Part shown: piece by piece, positions 7,012 to 13,842 of the stretch | Position numbering within the stretch: position 1 is the stretch's first letter | Layout of the letters: every line of letters starts with the position of its first letter | Assembly: GCA_002314325.1 (NCBI GenBank) | Contig: DCFC01000054.1 | Span: 25,983-45,936 of the forward strand | DNA length: 19,954 nt | From: Megamonas hypermegale | GTDB lineage: Bacteria; Bacillota; Negativicutes; Selenomonadales; Selenomonadaceae | Reading direction: 5' to 3' | Notes under the pieces: generated by a model | What the model saw: only the letters and a program-made list of their open reading frames with translations | Database searches by the model: none | Told to the model about the DNA's origin: nothing | Position numbers and translations under genes: made by a program

Positions 7012-7016
7012 CAGTA

Positions 7017-7763
7017 TTAAGGAATCCTTCCTATCTTCCAAACTAAATCATTACCTAAAATATCCTTTTGATAAGAAATAAGCTCATCAATACCTTTTTC
7101 AGCAAAGGCAAGCATCTGAGAAAACTGCTTGTGCGTGAACGGATGTTTTTCGCCCGTTCCCTGAATTTCCACAAATTCGCCGCTGCCCGTCATTACAATA
7201 TTCATATCGGCAACGGCGGAGGAGTCCTCTTCGTAGCATAAATCCAGTATCGGTTCATTGTCTTTGGACAGACCGACGCTCACTGCTGCCAAAAAATCCT
7301 TGAGCGGAAACGGTTTTTTCGGGTCGTAAATCGTTTCAAGCGCCAAAGTAAGCGCGATAAATGCGCCGGTGATGGAAGCGGTGCGCGTACCGCCATCCGC
7401 CTGGATTACATCACAGTCAATCGTAACGGTCCGTTCGCCGAGCGCCTTGAAATCCATGACAGAGCGCAGACAGCGGCCGATAAGACGCTGGATTTCCTGT
7501 GTTCTGCCGTTCTGGCGGCCGCGGGCCGCTTCACGCGGTGAACGGGTAAGCGTGGCTGAAGGTAAAAGCGAATATTCAGCGTTAAGCCAGCCAATGCCGC
7601 TGCCGCGCAGAAACGGCGGTACTCCGTCTGTAAGCGTGGCGGCGCAGATTACTTTCGTATTGCCCGTTTCGATGAGCACGGAACCGGCAGGATACTTTTG
7701 AAAGTATTTTGTTATTTTAAAGCGACGCATCTGGTCGGCTTCGCGTCTGTCAATTCTGGTCAT
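7017..7763 (-). CDS. rph: Ribonuclease PH
   Basis: This phosphorolytic 3'-to-5' exoribonuclease trims tRNA precursors. It is 248 residues from the ATG at 7763. The family core is clear: GNTKVIC, VPPFLRG, the NGRTQEIQRLIGR segment and the phosphate/catalytic region CDVIQADGGTRTASITGA. The upstream in-frame TTG at 7799 would add 12 residues that have no family counterpart and would overlap ruvX. The chosen ATG has GGAGAG 11 bases upstream and a start matching the usual RRxDxRxxxxMR beginning. It lies 19 bp after ruvX and 5 bp before rdgB. The rph-rdgB-phosphoesterase order is conserved in Bacillota. Confidence 0.94.
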   Translation of the reverse strand: MTRIDRREADQMRRFKITKYFQKYPAGSVLIETGNTKVICAATLTDGVPPFLRGSGIGWLNAEYSLLPSATLTRSPREAARGRQNGRTQEIQRLIGRCLRSVMDFKALGERTVTIDCDVIQADGGTRTASITGAFIALTLALETIYDPKKPFPLKDFLAAVSVGLSKDNEPILDLCYEEDSSAVADMNIVMTGSGEFVEIQGTGEKHPFTHKQFSQMLAFAEKGIDELISYQKDILGNDLVWKIGRIP

Positions 7764-7782
7764 ATATCTAAAATCTCTCCAA

Positions 7783-8196
7783 TTATCGTAAACTGTCAAG
7801 ATATCCCTGCAAAATAAATACGGCTGCCATTTTGTCGATTACCTTCTTGCGTTTGGCGCGGCTGATATCCGCTTCCAGCAGGTAGCGGTCGGCGGCGACG
7901 GTGGACAGCCTTTCATCCCAGAAGATGATTTCGGCTTCAGGAATATCCTCTTTTAATTTAGCGGCGAACACTTTGACGATTTCGCAGCGTTCACCAACGG
8001 TGCCGTTCATATTTTTCGGCAGACCGACTACGAATTTAGTCGTTTCAAATTGACGGCTGAGTTCTTTTATGCGGCCTAAATCGTTTTTGTAGGATTTGCG
8101 GCGGATTGTCTCTACGCCTTGCGCCGTAAACAGAAGTTCGTCGCTTACGGCGACGCCTACAGTGCGGTCGCCCACGTCGAGGGACATTATGCGCAT
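7783..8196 (-). CDS. ruvX: Putative pre-16S rRNA nuclease / Holliday junction resolvase-like protein
   Basis: This 137-residue RNase H-like fold protein belongs to the YqgF/RuvX family. Members have been linked to maturation of the 16S rRNA 5' end and proposed as Holliday-junction resolvases. Catalytic acids by family comparison are D7 in [16 protein letters not shown]95 of WDERLST and D121 in VIDKMAAV. The glycine-proline segment [11 protein letters not shown] is at 56-66. The ATG lies 3 bp after the ireB stop. The ireB-ruvX pair beside alaS is a known Bacillota arrangement. Length is normal. Confidence 0.93.
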   Translation of the reverse strand: MRIMSLDVGDRTVGVAVSDELLFTAQGVETIRRKSYKNDLGRIKELSRQFETTKFVVGLPKNMNGTVGERCEIVKVFAAKLKEDIPEAEIIFWDERLSTVAADRYLLEADISRAKRKKVIDKMAAVFILQGYLDSLR

Positions 8197-8199
8197 GGA

Positions 8200-8478
8200 T
8201 TATTCTGTTCCCTTCTTGATATTTTCATTATTTTCCAGATAGAAACGCACGAGTTCCTCCAAAAGTTCATCGCGTCCCAGCCGGCGGATTTCATTGCGGG
8301 CATTTCTGTTGCTGGTAATGTACGCCGGGTCATCGGACAGAAGATAGCCAACGAGCTGATTTATCGGACTGTAGCCCTTCTCGAGCATAGCACGGCAGGA
8401 AAGACAGAGTGCTTTTGCTGCTTTATCGTCATCTGCGCCAAAATTAAACATCATGGTTTCATCTTTAATATTGGACAT
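8200..8478 (-). CDS. ireB: IreB/ReoM-family regulatory phosphoprotein (UPF0297)
   Basis: This small protein of 92 residues has the family signature near the N-terminus (DETMMFNFG) and the central ALxEKGYxPINQLVGYLLSDDPAYIT-type stretch. In Enterococcus (IreB) and Listeria (ReoM), a threonine at the position of T8 is phosphorylated by the PASTA-domain Ser/Thr kinase, and the protein links cell-envelope signals to ClpCP degradation of MurA. Here only family membership is visible. The ATG at 8478 is used because AGAGGTGATT sits just upstream. The alternative GTG at 8487 lies inside that ribosome site. It is the first gene of the five-gene unit down to 5942, with palindromic element C in its apparent leader. 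Confidence 0.92.
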   Translation of the reverse strand: MSNIKDETMMFNFGADDDKAAKALCLSCRAMLEKGYSPINQLVGYLLSDDPAYITSNRNARNEIRRLGRDELLEELVRFYLENNENIKKGTE

Positions 8479-8509
8479 CGTAATCACCTCTGAAAAAATT
8501 TATTTCTAA

Positions 8510-8641
8510 TATAATTTATTCGTTGTGCTAGTTGATTTTTCAAAGCAGTATAATAATTTAAATGACAACATCGAACGCATATAAACTATTATACTGCCGG
8601 CTACAGGCACGATGTTTCACTAGCACAACGAATAAATTATA
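8510..8641 (+). repeat. Dispersed palindromic element, copy C
   Basis: This copy has the longest terminal inverted repeat: 8510-8532 and 8619-8641 are perfect 23-bp complements containing CGTTGTGCTAGT. The inner stem is 8545-8564 against 8578-8597 with two mismatches in 20, left arm beginning GCAGTATAATAATTT. The loop is short, 13 nt, lacking the TAGTGAGG half seen in copies B and D, but keeps AACATCG (8567-8573), complementary to CGATGTT at 8610-8616. Relative to copy B it carries compensated changes in the inner stem. It lies between ireB and its candidate promoter at 8689-8717, so it would be transcribed as part of the ireB leader. Confidence 0.85.
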
Positions 8642-8688
8642 AATTGGAGCAGTCAAACGTTATTAGAATACTTTAACTGCATGTCTTA

Positions 8689-8717
8689 ATTATAACAAAA
8701 GTTTCAGTGTAAAGACA
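8689..8717 (-). promoter_or_regulatory. Candidate promoter of the ireB-ruvX-rph-rdgB unit
   Basis: A perfect TATAAT -10 lies at 8694-8689 on the minus strand. The -35 is weak (GTCTTT or TGTCTT at 17-18 bp). It is the best promoter between alaS and ireB by eye. If used, the transcript starts near 8682 and carries about 200 nt of leader including palindromic element C. Confidence 0.4.
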
Positions 8718-8733
8718 GCTAAATATTACACTG
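8705..8733. promoter_or_regulatory. 8-bp inverted repeat overlapping the ireB promoter: possible operator
   Basis: CAGTGTAA (8705-8712) and TTACACTG (8726-8733) are perfect complements whose centres are 21 bp apart, two helical turns. The first arm overlaps the -35 region of the candidate ireB promoter. That geometry suits a dimeric repressor or activator, but no regulator is identifiable here. Confidence 0.3.
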
Positions 8734-8747
8734 CAACAACTCCGCCA

Positions 8748-8773
8748 AAATAAAAGGAGGCGCAAAGCCTCCT
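8748..8773 (-). terminator. Intrinsic terminator of alaS
   Basis: The minus strand forms AGGAGGC (8773-8767), a 5-nt loop and GCCTCCT (8761-8755), followed by TTTATTTT. It begins four bases after the alaS stop. Confidence 0.85.
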
Positions 8774-8776
8774 CTG

Positions 8777-11395
8777 TTATTTGATTTGGTTTTTGATGAT
8801 TTCGTGAGCTTTGTCGAATGCCTGCGGCAGATTTTCCGGCTGTTTGCCGCCTGCCTGAGCCATGTCCGGACGACCGCCGCCGTTACCTCCGGCAGCCTGC
8901 GCCACTTCTTTGACGATTTTGCCGGCGTGGATACCGCGCGATACGGCATCTTTGTTGGCTTTTACGACGAAGTTTACTTTGTCGCCGAGTACGGCGCCGA
9001 GTACGACAACGCCCGGTTTTTCAAATTTGTTGCAGATGAGGTCGGCACTGTTTCTAAGCTCATCCATATTTGAAGCCTGAATTTTGCCGACGATTACGTT
9101 TACGCCGTTGTATTCTTCCAGACCCATCAGGAGTTTCTGGGAGTCGGCTTTGGCGCGTTCAGCCTGAACTTTGGCAAGTTCCTGTTTCATTTCTTTATTT
9201 TCAGCGAGCAGACTGCTGATTTTATCCAAAACGTTGGCTTCCGTCGTTTTCAAGGCGGAAACTGTCTGCGCTAAAAGCTGCGCTTTTTCGTTCATGTAGC
9301 TGACAGCCGCTTTACCGGTGAGTGCTTCAATACGTCTTACACCGGCAGCAACGCCCGTTTCGCTGACGATTTTGAATACGCCGATTTGACCGACGTTCTT
9401 AACGTGGCTGCCGCCGCAGAGTTCCATGCTGAAGCCCGGAACGTTTACGACGCGGACGATATCGCCGTATTTTTCGCCGAACAGAGCCATAGCGCCTTTC
9501 GCTTTAGCTTCATCCTGCTTCATAAGCGAAATTTCCACATTCTGTCCCGTCATGATTTCCGCATTGACCATGTCTTCGACTTCCTTGAGCTGCTCAGCGG
9601 AAATCGGTTCAAAGCTGGAGAAGTCAAAACGCAGATGCTCAGCGTTGACGAAAGAACCAGCCTGATTAATATGGTCGCCGACAACACGTTTCAAAGCCGC
9701 CTGCAGCAGATGGGTAGCCGTATGGTTGCGCGCGGAAGCGAGTTTGTTTTCCATATCGACAGTGATTTCCACCGCATCGCTTGTGTGCAGACTGCCTTCC
9801 GTTACATGAACAATATTATACACGGTGCCGTCCGGCAGTTTTTTCGTGTCGATGACAACGGCGCTGCCCATAGCTGATTTTAATGCGCCGATATCGCCTT
9901 CCTGTCCGCCGCCTTCAGCGTAGAACGGCGTTACGTCCAAAATTACACCGGCTTCGTCGCCGTCTTCCAGACTATCGGTGATTTGAGCGTTTTTCCAGAT
10001 GCAGGCGATTTTTGCCTGACGGGCATTTTCGTCAATTTTCAGTTCGCCGATATTGCTGTCGCGCAAATCAGGAATATCCATGCGCTTGTTTTCACCGCGG
10101 GCGTTGCGGGCGCGGGTGCGCTGCTCGTCCATAGCTTTGTCGAACGCTTCTTTGTCGAGCGTCATATTGTTTTCATGCAGGATTTCATCGGTAAGTTCCC
10201 AAGGGAAACCGTACGTATCGTATAATTTAAAGCCGACTTCGCCGTCAAGAACGGTTTTATTTTCAGCTTTCAATTTAGCAATTTCTTCATTTAAAAGTTC
10301 CATACCCTGATTTAAAGTTGTAGCGAAACGTTCTTCTTCCAGAGTGATGACTTTTTTAATGTAGTCTTTGCGGTTCGTGAGTTCATCATAAACGCCGCTG
10401 TAAATTTCAGCAACAACATCTACGGCACCAGCAAGGAATTTCTTCTGAATACCAAGCATGCGCGCATGGCGAACGGCACGGCGCAACAGACGGCGCAGTA
10501 CGTAGCCGCGTCCTTCGTTGGAAGGCAGAATACCGTCCATAACCATGAAGGAAATGCTTCTTGCGTGGTCGGCGATAACTTTTAAGGAAATATCCGTTTC
10601 CTTATCCTTGCCATATTCAACACCGGCAACACTGCTTGCATATTCAATAATAGGGAACATTAAATCCGTTTCGAAGTTGGACGGTTTGTTCTGCATTACG
10701 GAAGCCAGTCGTTCCAGACCGCAGCCCGTATCGATGTTTTTATGCGTGAGCGGATTGTATTTGCCGTCTTCCGTGCGGTCAAACTGCGTGAATACGAGGT
10801 TCCAGATTTCGAGGAAACGGTCGCAGTCGCAGCCTACGCCGCAGGTCGGCGAGCCGCAGCCGCGTTCTTCACCGAGGTCAATGAAGATTTCCGAGTCAGG
10901 ACCGCACGGACCGCTGCCGATTTCCCAGAAATTATCTTCCAGTTTTACGATGTGGTCAGGATTGATATCTGTTTCAGTTGTCCAGATTTTATATGCTTCA
11001 TCATCATCAGGATAAATGGTCGCCCAGAGTTTATCTTTCGGCAGTTCCATTTCTTCTGTCAAAAACTGCCATGCCCAGCGGATGGCATCGTATTTGAAAT
11101 AATCGCCGAAGGAGAAATTGCCGAGCATTTCAAAATACGTATGATGACGGGCAGTGCGGCCGACATTTTCAATATCGCCCGTACGGACGCAGCGCTGGCT
11201 CGTCGTAATGCGTGTGCACGGCGGCTTCATTTTGCCGGTGAAATAAGCTTTAAACGGAGCCATGCCGGCGCCTATCATCAAAAGGCTCGGGTCATTGTCC
11301 GGAATTAAGGATGCGCTCGGAAGTTCTAAGTGTCCATTTTTCACGAAAAAGTCAAGATATTTTCTGCGGATTTCTTTACCGCTCATATACTTCAA
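8777..11395 (-). CDS. alaS: Alanyl-tRNA synthetase
   Basis: This class II synthetase of 872 residues charges tRNA-Ala and edits mischarged serine or glycine. In order it has the aminoacylation core with motif 1-3 regions (RCVRTGDIENVGRT near 68, GCGLERLA near 225), a cysteine-rich CGSPTCGVGCDCDR insert (about 180-193), the tRNA-recognition region, the editing domain with HTATH (558-562) and C660/H664 of CGGSH, and a C-terminal C-Ala domain with glycine-rich GGNGGGRPDMAQAGG. The start is TTG at 11395: GGAGG lies nine bases upstream, and the resulting MKYMSGKEIR aligns with the usual N-terminus. The ATG at 11386 is too far from the ribosome site and the TTG at 11404 touches it. Its own promoter (11497-11526) and terminator suggest single-gene transcription. 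Confidence 0.96.
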   Translation of the reverse strand: MKYMSGKEIRRKYLDFFVKNGHLELPSASLIPDNDPSLLMIGAGMAPFKAYFTGKMKPPCTRITTSQRCVRTGDIENVGRTARHHTYFEMLGNFSFGDYFKYDAIRWAWQFLTEEMELPKDKLWATIYPDDDEAYKIWTTETDINPDHIVKLEDNFWEIGSGPCGPDSEIFIDLGEERGCGSPTCGVGCDCDRFLEIWNLVFTQFDRTEDGKYNPLTHKNIDTGCGLERLASVMQNKPSNFETDLMFPIIEYASSVAGVEYGKDKETDISLKVIADHARSISFMVMDGILPSNEGRGYVLRRLLRRAVRHARMLGIQKKFLAGAVDVVAEIYSGVYDELTNRKDYIKKVITLEEERFATTLNQGMELLNEEIAKLKAENKTVLDGEVGFKLYDTYGFPWELTDEILHENNMTLDKEAFDKAMDEQRTRARNARGENKRMDIPDLRDSNIGELKIDENARQAKIACIWKNAQITDSLEDGDEAGVILDVTPFYAEGGGQEGDIGALKSAMGSAVVIDTKKLPDGTVYNIVHVTEGSLHTSDAVEITVDMENKLASARNHTATHLLQAALKRVVGDHINQAGSFVNAEHLRFDFSSFEPISAEQLKEVEDMVNAEIMTGQNVEISLMKQDEAKAKGAMALFGEKYGDIVRVVNVPGFSMELCGGSHVKNVGQIGVFKIVSETGVAAGVRRIEALTGKAAVSYMNEKAQLLAQTVSALKTTEANVLDKISSLLAENKEMKQELAKVQAERAKADSQKLLMGLEEYNGVNVIVGKIQASNMDELRNSADLICNKFEKPGVVVLGAVLGDKVNFVVKANKDAVSRGIHAGKIVKEVAQAAGGNGGGRPDMAQAGGKQPENLPQAFDKAHEIIKNQIK

Positions 11396-11430
11396 ACTAA
11401 TCAACCTCCAAATTTCTATGATTGCAATAC

Positions 11431-11472
11431 ATACATATTATTATCCAAGTGATACGGTGAGGAAATATGTAT
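11431..11472 (-). other. Possible stem in the alaS leader
   Basis: ATACATATT (11431-11439) and AATATGTAT (11464-11472) are perfect 9-bp complements around a 24-nt loop, inside the roughly 95-nt leader between the alaS promoter and its start. The leader is too short and lacks the features of a T-box, so no riboswitch is claimed. The stem is A/T-only apart from one C-G pair and may be weak. Confidence 0.3.
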
Positions 11473-11496
11473 ATAAAAATGAAAAAAACTTATCTA

Positions 11497-11526
11497 ATTA
11501 TAGCTTAACTGACAGGTCAAAGTCAA
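11497..11526 (-). promoter_or_regulatory. alaS promoter
   Basis: TTGACT (11526-11521) and TATAAT (11502-11497) on the minus strand are separated by 18 bp. The -35 begins only 24 bp after the recJ stop, giving alaS a start site independent of recJ, whose own end has no strong terminator. Confidence 0.65.
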
Positions 11527-11549
11527 TGAAATAAAGGCTGTATACAGGA

Positions 11550-13541
11550 TTAAAGCCGTTTTGACCCAAATCTTCGCGCAAAGGTCGGCGAAGTATTTAT
11601 ATCCATTTTAGTCTGCAAAGCAGTGTTTAAAATCGCAGTATTTTCATTAGGCAGGGATATGATATTTATTTCCTGCATGATTTTAAGACAGGTCTTTAAA
11701 GCATATTCCGATATATTTATATTGTAGAATTGTTTTAAGGCGCTATTTACGGCGGATACCGCTACAGCCCCATTAGCATTTTGCAGTGTCAGACGGCGCA
11801 TTGCCAAATAAACTTTGCCGACAGTATCGTAGGACGGATATTTTTCGAGAAATATCGGCGCATCGCCGCTTAGATTAATATCGATGAGCTTGAACTGAAT
11901 GTAGTCTTTATCGTTCCAGTGGTTGATTTCCGGCTGAAAAACGATATCGACATATTTGTAGGCAATCTGCTCGGCATACTGCGCCATGTTCCAGCCGATT
12001 GCCGTAAACCGCTGGCCGCTGTATTCAAAGACAAAGCGCAGATGCGTATTTTCGCGCCCGATTGTTTTGCACTGGCTTACGTAAAGGTGCTGGCAAACGA
12101 ATTGCGGTTTCGTGTTGCCCATGCCAAATGGTTCCAAAAGTGAAAGTTCATGGATTAAATCCAAAGTGATGTCCTGCGGATAGACGACAGCTTCTATTTT
12201 GCAGACCGGCGTTAAAATATCCTCCGGCACGTTTTTTTCAGCATAATCTTTGATATGCGCGGTGAAAGCGGCGATTTTTGCCGCTTCGATGGTAAAGCCC
12301 GCTGCCATGGAATGACCGCCGTAGACGACAAAATCGTTTGCGCAGAAATCGAGTGCGTTTTTCATATGAAAACCTTCGATACTGCGACACGAAGCCTTGC
12401 CGATACCGTCATTGACGGCGATAATGATGATGGGACGGTAATATTTTTCCTGCAGACGGGAAGCGGCGATGCCGATTACGCCTTCATGCCAGTTTTCACC
12501 GACGACGATGATGATTTTGTCCTGACCTGTTTGCGCTTTTTCCACCATAGCGACGGCCTGATTGAAGATATCCTCGACGATATCCTGCCGTTTTTTATTT
12601 TCCGCGTCGAGATAGCGGCTTTTTTCAGCGGCAACAGCTTTATCATCCGTCAGCAGAAGTTCGACAGCGTTGCTGGCGTGTGTAAGGCGACCGGCAGCGT
12701 TTAATCGCGGGGCTACGCCAAAGCCGATATGACCTGTATTCACCGTATCCGTTTCGTAGTTGCATATTTTTAAAAGCTCCTGCATGCCGAGATTGCGGAT
12801 ATTATTCAGACCTTTTTGGACGAAACGGCGGTTTTCATCAATCAAAGGCACAATATCGGCGACCGTTCCGAGTGCCACAATATCGAGATACTGCTCCAGC
12901 TCAGCAGGGTCTTTGTGCAAAGTCTGATACAATGCCTGACACAGTTTGAAAGCGACACCGACACCGCAGAGATTTTTGCACGGATACGGGCACTGCGCCT
13001 GATTGGGATTGACGATGGCGAGTGCTTCCGGCAGAGCTTCGCGCGGCAAGTGGTGGTCAGTGATGATGATGTCTATTTTATCCTTGGCGTAGGCGATTTC
13101 CTCAATGGCGGTGATACCGCAGTCGACCGTAACAATTAAATCGTAGCGCGGAATTAATTTATCAAGCGACGCCGTATGCAGCCCGTAGCCCTCGCTGTGG
13201 CGGTCGGGCAGATAATAATCGGCATTCATGCCGAGATTTTTCAGCACCGTAACGAGCAGCGCCGTCGAAGAAATGCCGTCGACATCGTAATCGCCGTATA
13301 TGCAGATTTTTTCCTGCGCCGCCAGTGCTTTTGCCAGACGGGCGCATGCTTTGTCCATATCTTTAAGCAGAAAAGGGTCATGATAAGCCGTCTGCGCCGG
13401 ATTTAAAAATTCTTTCGTTTCCTCCGGCGAAAAATTTTTTCGTGCTAAAATCTGCGCCAACAGCGGCGAAATGTGCAGCGCTTTCATTATTGCTTGCTGC
13501 TTTTTTTCATCAACAGGCAGAATTTCCCAGTATTTTTTCAT
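11550..13541 (-). CDS. recJ: Single-stranded-DNA-specific exonuclease RecJ
   Basis: This 663-residue 5'-to-3' single-strand DNA exonuclease of the DHH family acts in recombination and mismatch/base-excision repair. Metal-binding motifs are GDYDVDG (83-89; D84, D86, D88), VDCG (D140), TDHH (D162, H163, H164) and GTVADIVPL (225-233; D229). Further motifs are NAAGRL and the DHHA1 motif GGHSMAAGF. After the OB-fold region a tail of about 100 residues (from about 565) resembles the C-terminal extension of Bacillota RecJ proteins, making it longer than E. coli RecJ (577) but shorter than B. subtilis (786). The ATG follows GGAGG by seven bases. It is divergent from the glycosyltransferase gene, with palindromic element D between them. 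No convincing terminator follows it. Confidence 0.95.
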   Translation of the reverse strand: MKKYWEILPVDEKKQQAIMKALHISPLLAQILARKNFSPEETKEFLNPAQTAYHDPFLLKDMDKACARLAKALAAQEKICIYGDYDVDGISSTALLVTVLKNLGMNADYYLPDRHSEGYGLHTASLDKLIPRYDLIVTVDCGITAIEEIAYAKDKIDIIITDHHLPREALPEALAIVNPNQAQCPYPCKNLCGVGVAFKLCQALYQTLHKDPAELEQYLDIVALGTVADIVPLIDENRRFVQKGLNNIRNLGMQELLKICNYETDTVNTGHIGFGVAPRLNAAGRLTHASNAVELLLTDDKAVAAEKSRYLDAENKKRQDIVEDIFNQAVAMVEKAQTGQDKIIIVVGENWHEGVIGIAASRLQEKYYRPIIIIAVNDGIGKASCRSIEGFHMKNALDFCANDFVVYGGHSMAAGFTIEAAKIAAFTAHIKDYAEKNVPEDILTPVCKIEAVVYPQDITLDLIHELSLLEPFGMGNTKPQFVCQHLYVSQCKTIGRENTHLRFVFEYSGQRFTAIGWNMAQYAEQIAYKYVDIVFQPEINHWNDKDYIQFKLIDINLSGDAPIFLEKYPSYDTVGKVYLAMRRLTLQNANGAVAVSAVNSALKQFYNINISEYALKTCLKIMQEINIISLPNENTAILNTALQTKMDINTSPTFARRFGSKRL

Positions 13542-13623
13542 AAAAAGCCTCCAATAAGTAAATTTTTTACATAAGATTTATATTGTTTTCATAAAAGAAT
13601 GATATGATATACCGTACATTTGT

Positions 13624-13652
13624 TTTACAGTATAAATTGATTATGCTAAAAT
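13624..13652 (+). promoter_or_regulatory. Candidate extended -10 promoter of the glycosyltransferase gene
   Basis: TTTACA (13624-13629), 17 bp, then TGCTAAAAT with the -10 TAAAAT at 13647-13652. The TG at 13644-13645 makes an extended -10. Transcription would start near 13659 and run through palindromic element D before the gene, a leader of about 180 nt. A second, poorer option lies just upstream (TTGTTT near 13583). Confidence 0.5.
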
Positions 13653-13670
13653 GTAAAATAAATTAAGCAA

Positions 13671-13800
13671 TACTTATTGTGCTTGCAAAACAGCGAGCCT
13701 GTACAGCAGTATAATACTTTATATCCGCTCGATGTTGTCACTTAGCCTCACTAAATATAAAGTATTATACTGTTTTAAAAAATCAACTGCGCAATAAGTA
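13671..13800 (-). repeat. Dispersed palindromic element, copy D
   Basis: This copy is in reverse orientation relative to copy B. Terminal inverted repeats TACTTATTGTGC (13671-13682) and GCGCAATAAGTA (13789-13800) match in 11 of 12. The inner stem is perfect over 18 bp, 13707-13724 against 13755-13772 (CAGTATAATACTTTATAT). The 30-nt loop is nearly identical to that of copy B after reverse complementation, and its GCTCGATGTT (13727-13736) pairs with AACAGCGAGC (13689-13698) in 9 of 10 positions. GCAATAC occurs directly at 13667-13673 and 13802-13808, a possible target duplication. It lies in the leader of the downstream glycosyltransferase gene. Confidence 0.85.
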
Positions 13801-13842
13801 GGCAATACATACTGAATTTAAATGCCAAAGGAGACAATTATT

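Noticed and set aside
9386..11308. Several open frames of 80-188 codons on the plus strand opposite alaS.
   Set aside because: They are antisense to a clearly conserved synthetase, have no ribosome sites or recognisable domains, and arise from codon bias of the real gene.
11405..11549. A T-box riboswitch before alaS.
   Set aside because: The leader after the mapped-by-eye promoter is only about 95 nt, with no T-box core motif, specifier stem or terminator/antiterminator pair.
11526..11560. A terminator for recJ around the palindrome CTGTATACAG.
   Set aside because: The enclosing stem GGCT/AGCC is only four base pairs and the T-run is poor, so readthrough towards alaS seems possible.
13822..13842. 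ATG at 13822 as the start of the glycosyltransferase.
   Set aside because: The ribosome site AAAGGAGA lies inside this extension and correctly spaced for the ATG at 13843; the extra seven residues precede the family's usual start.
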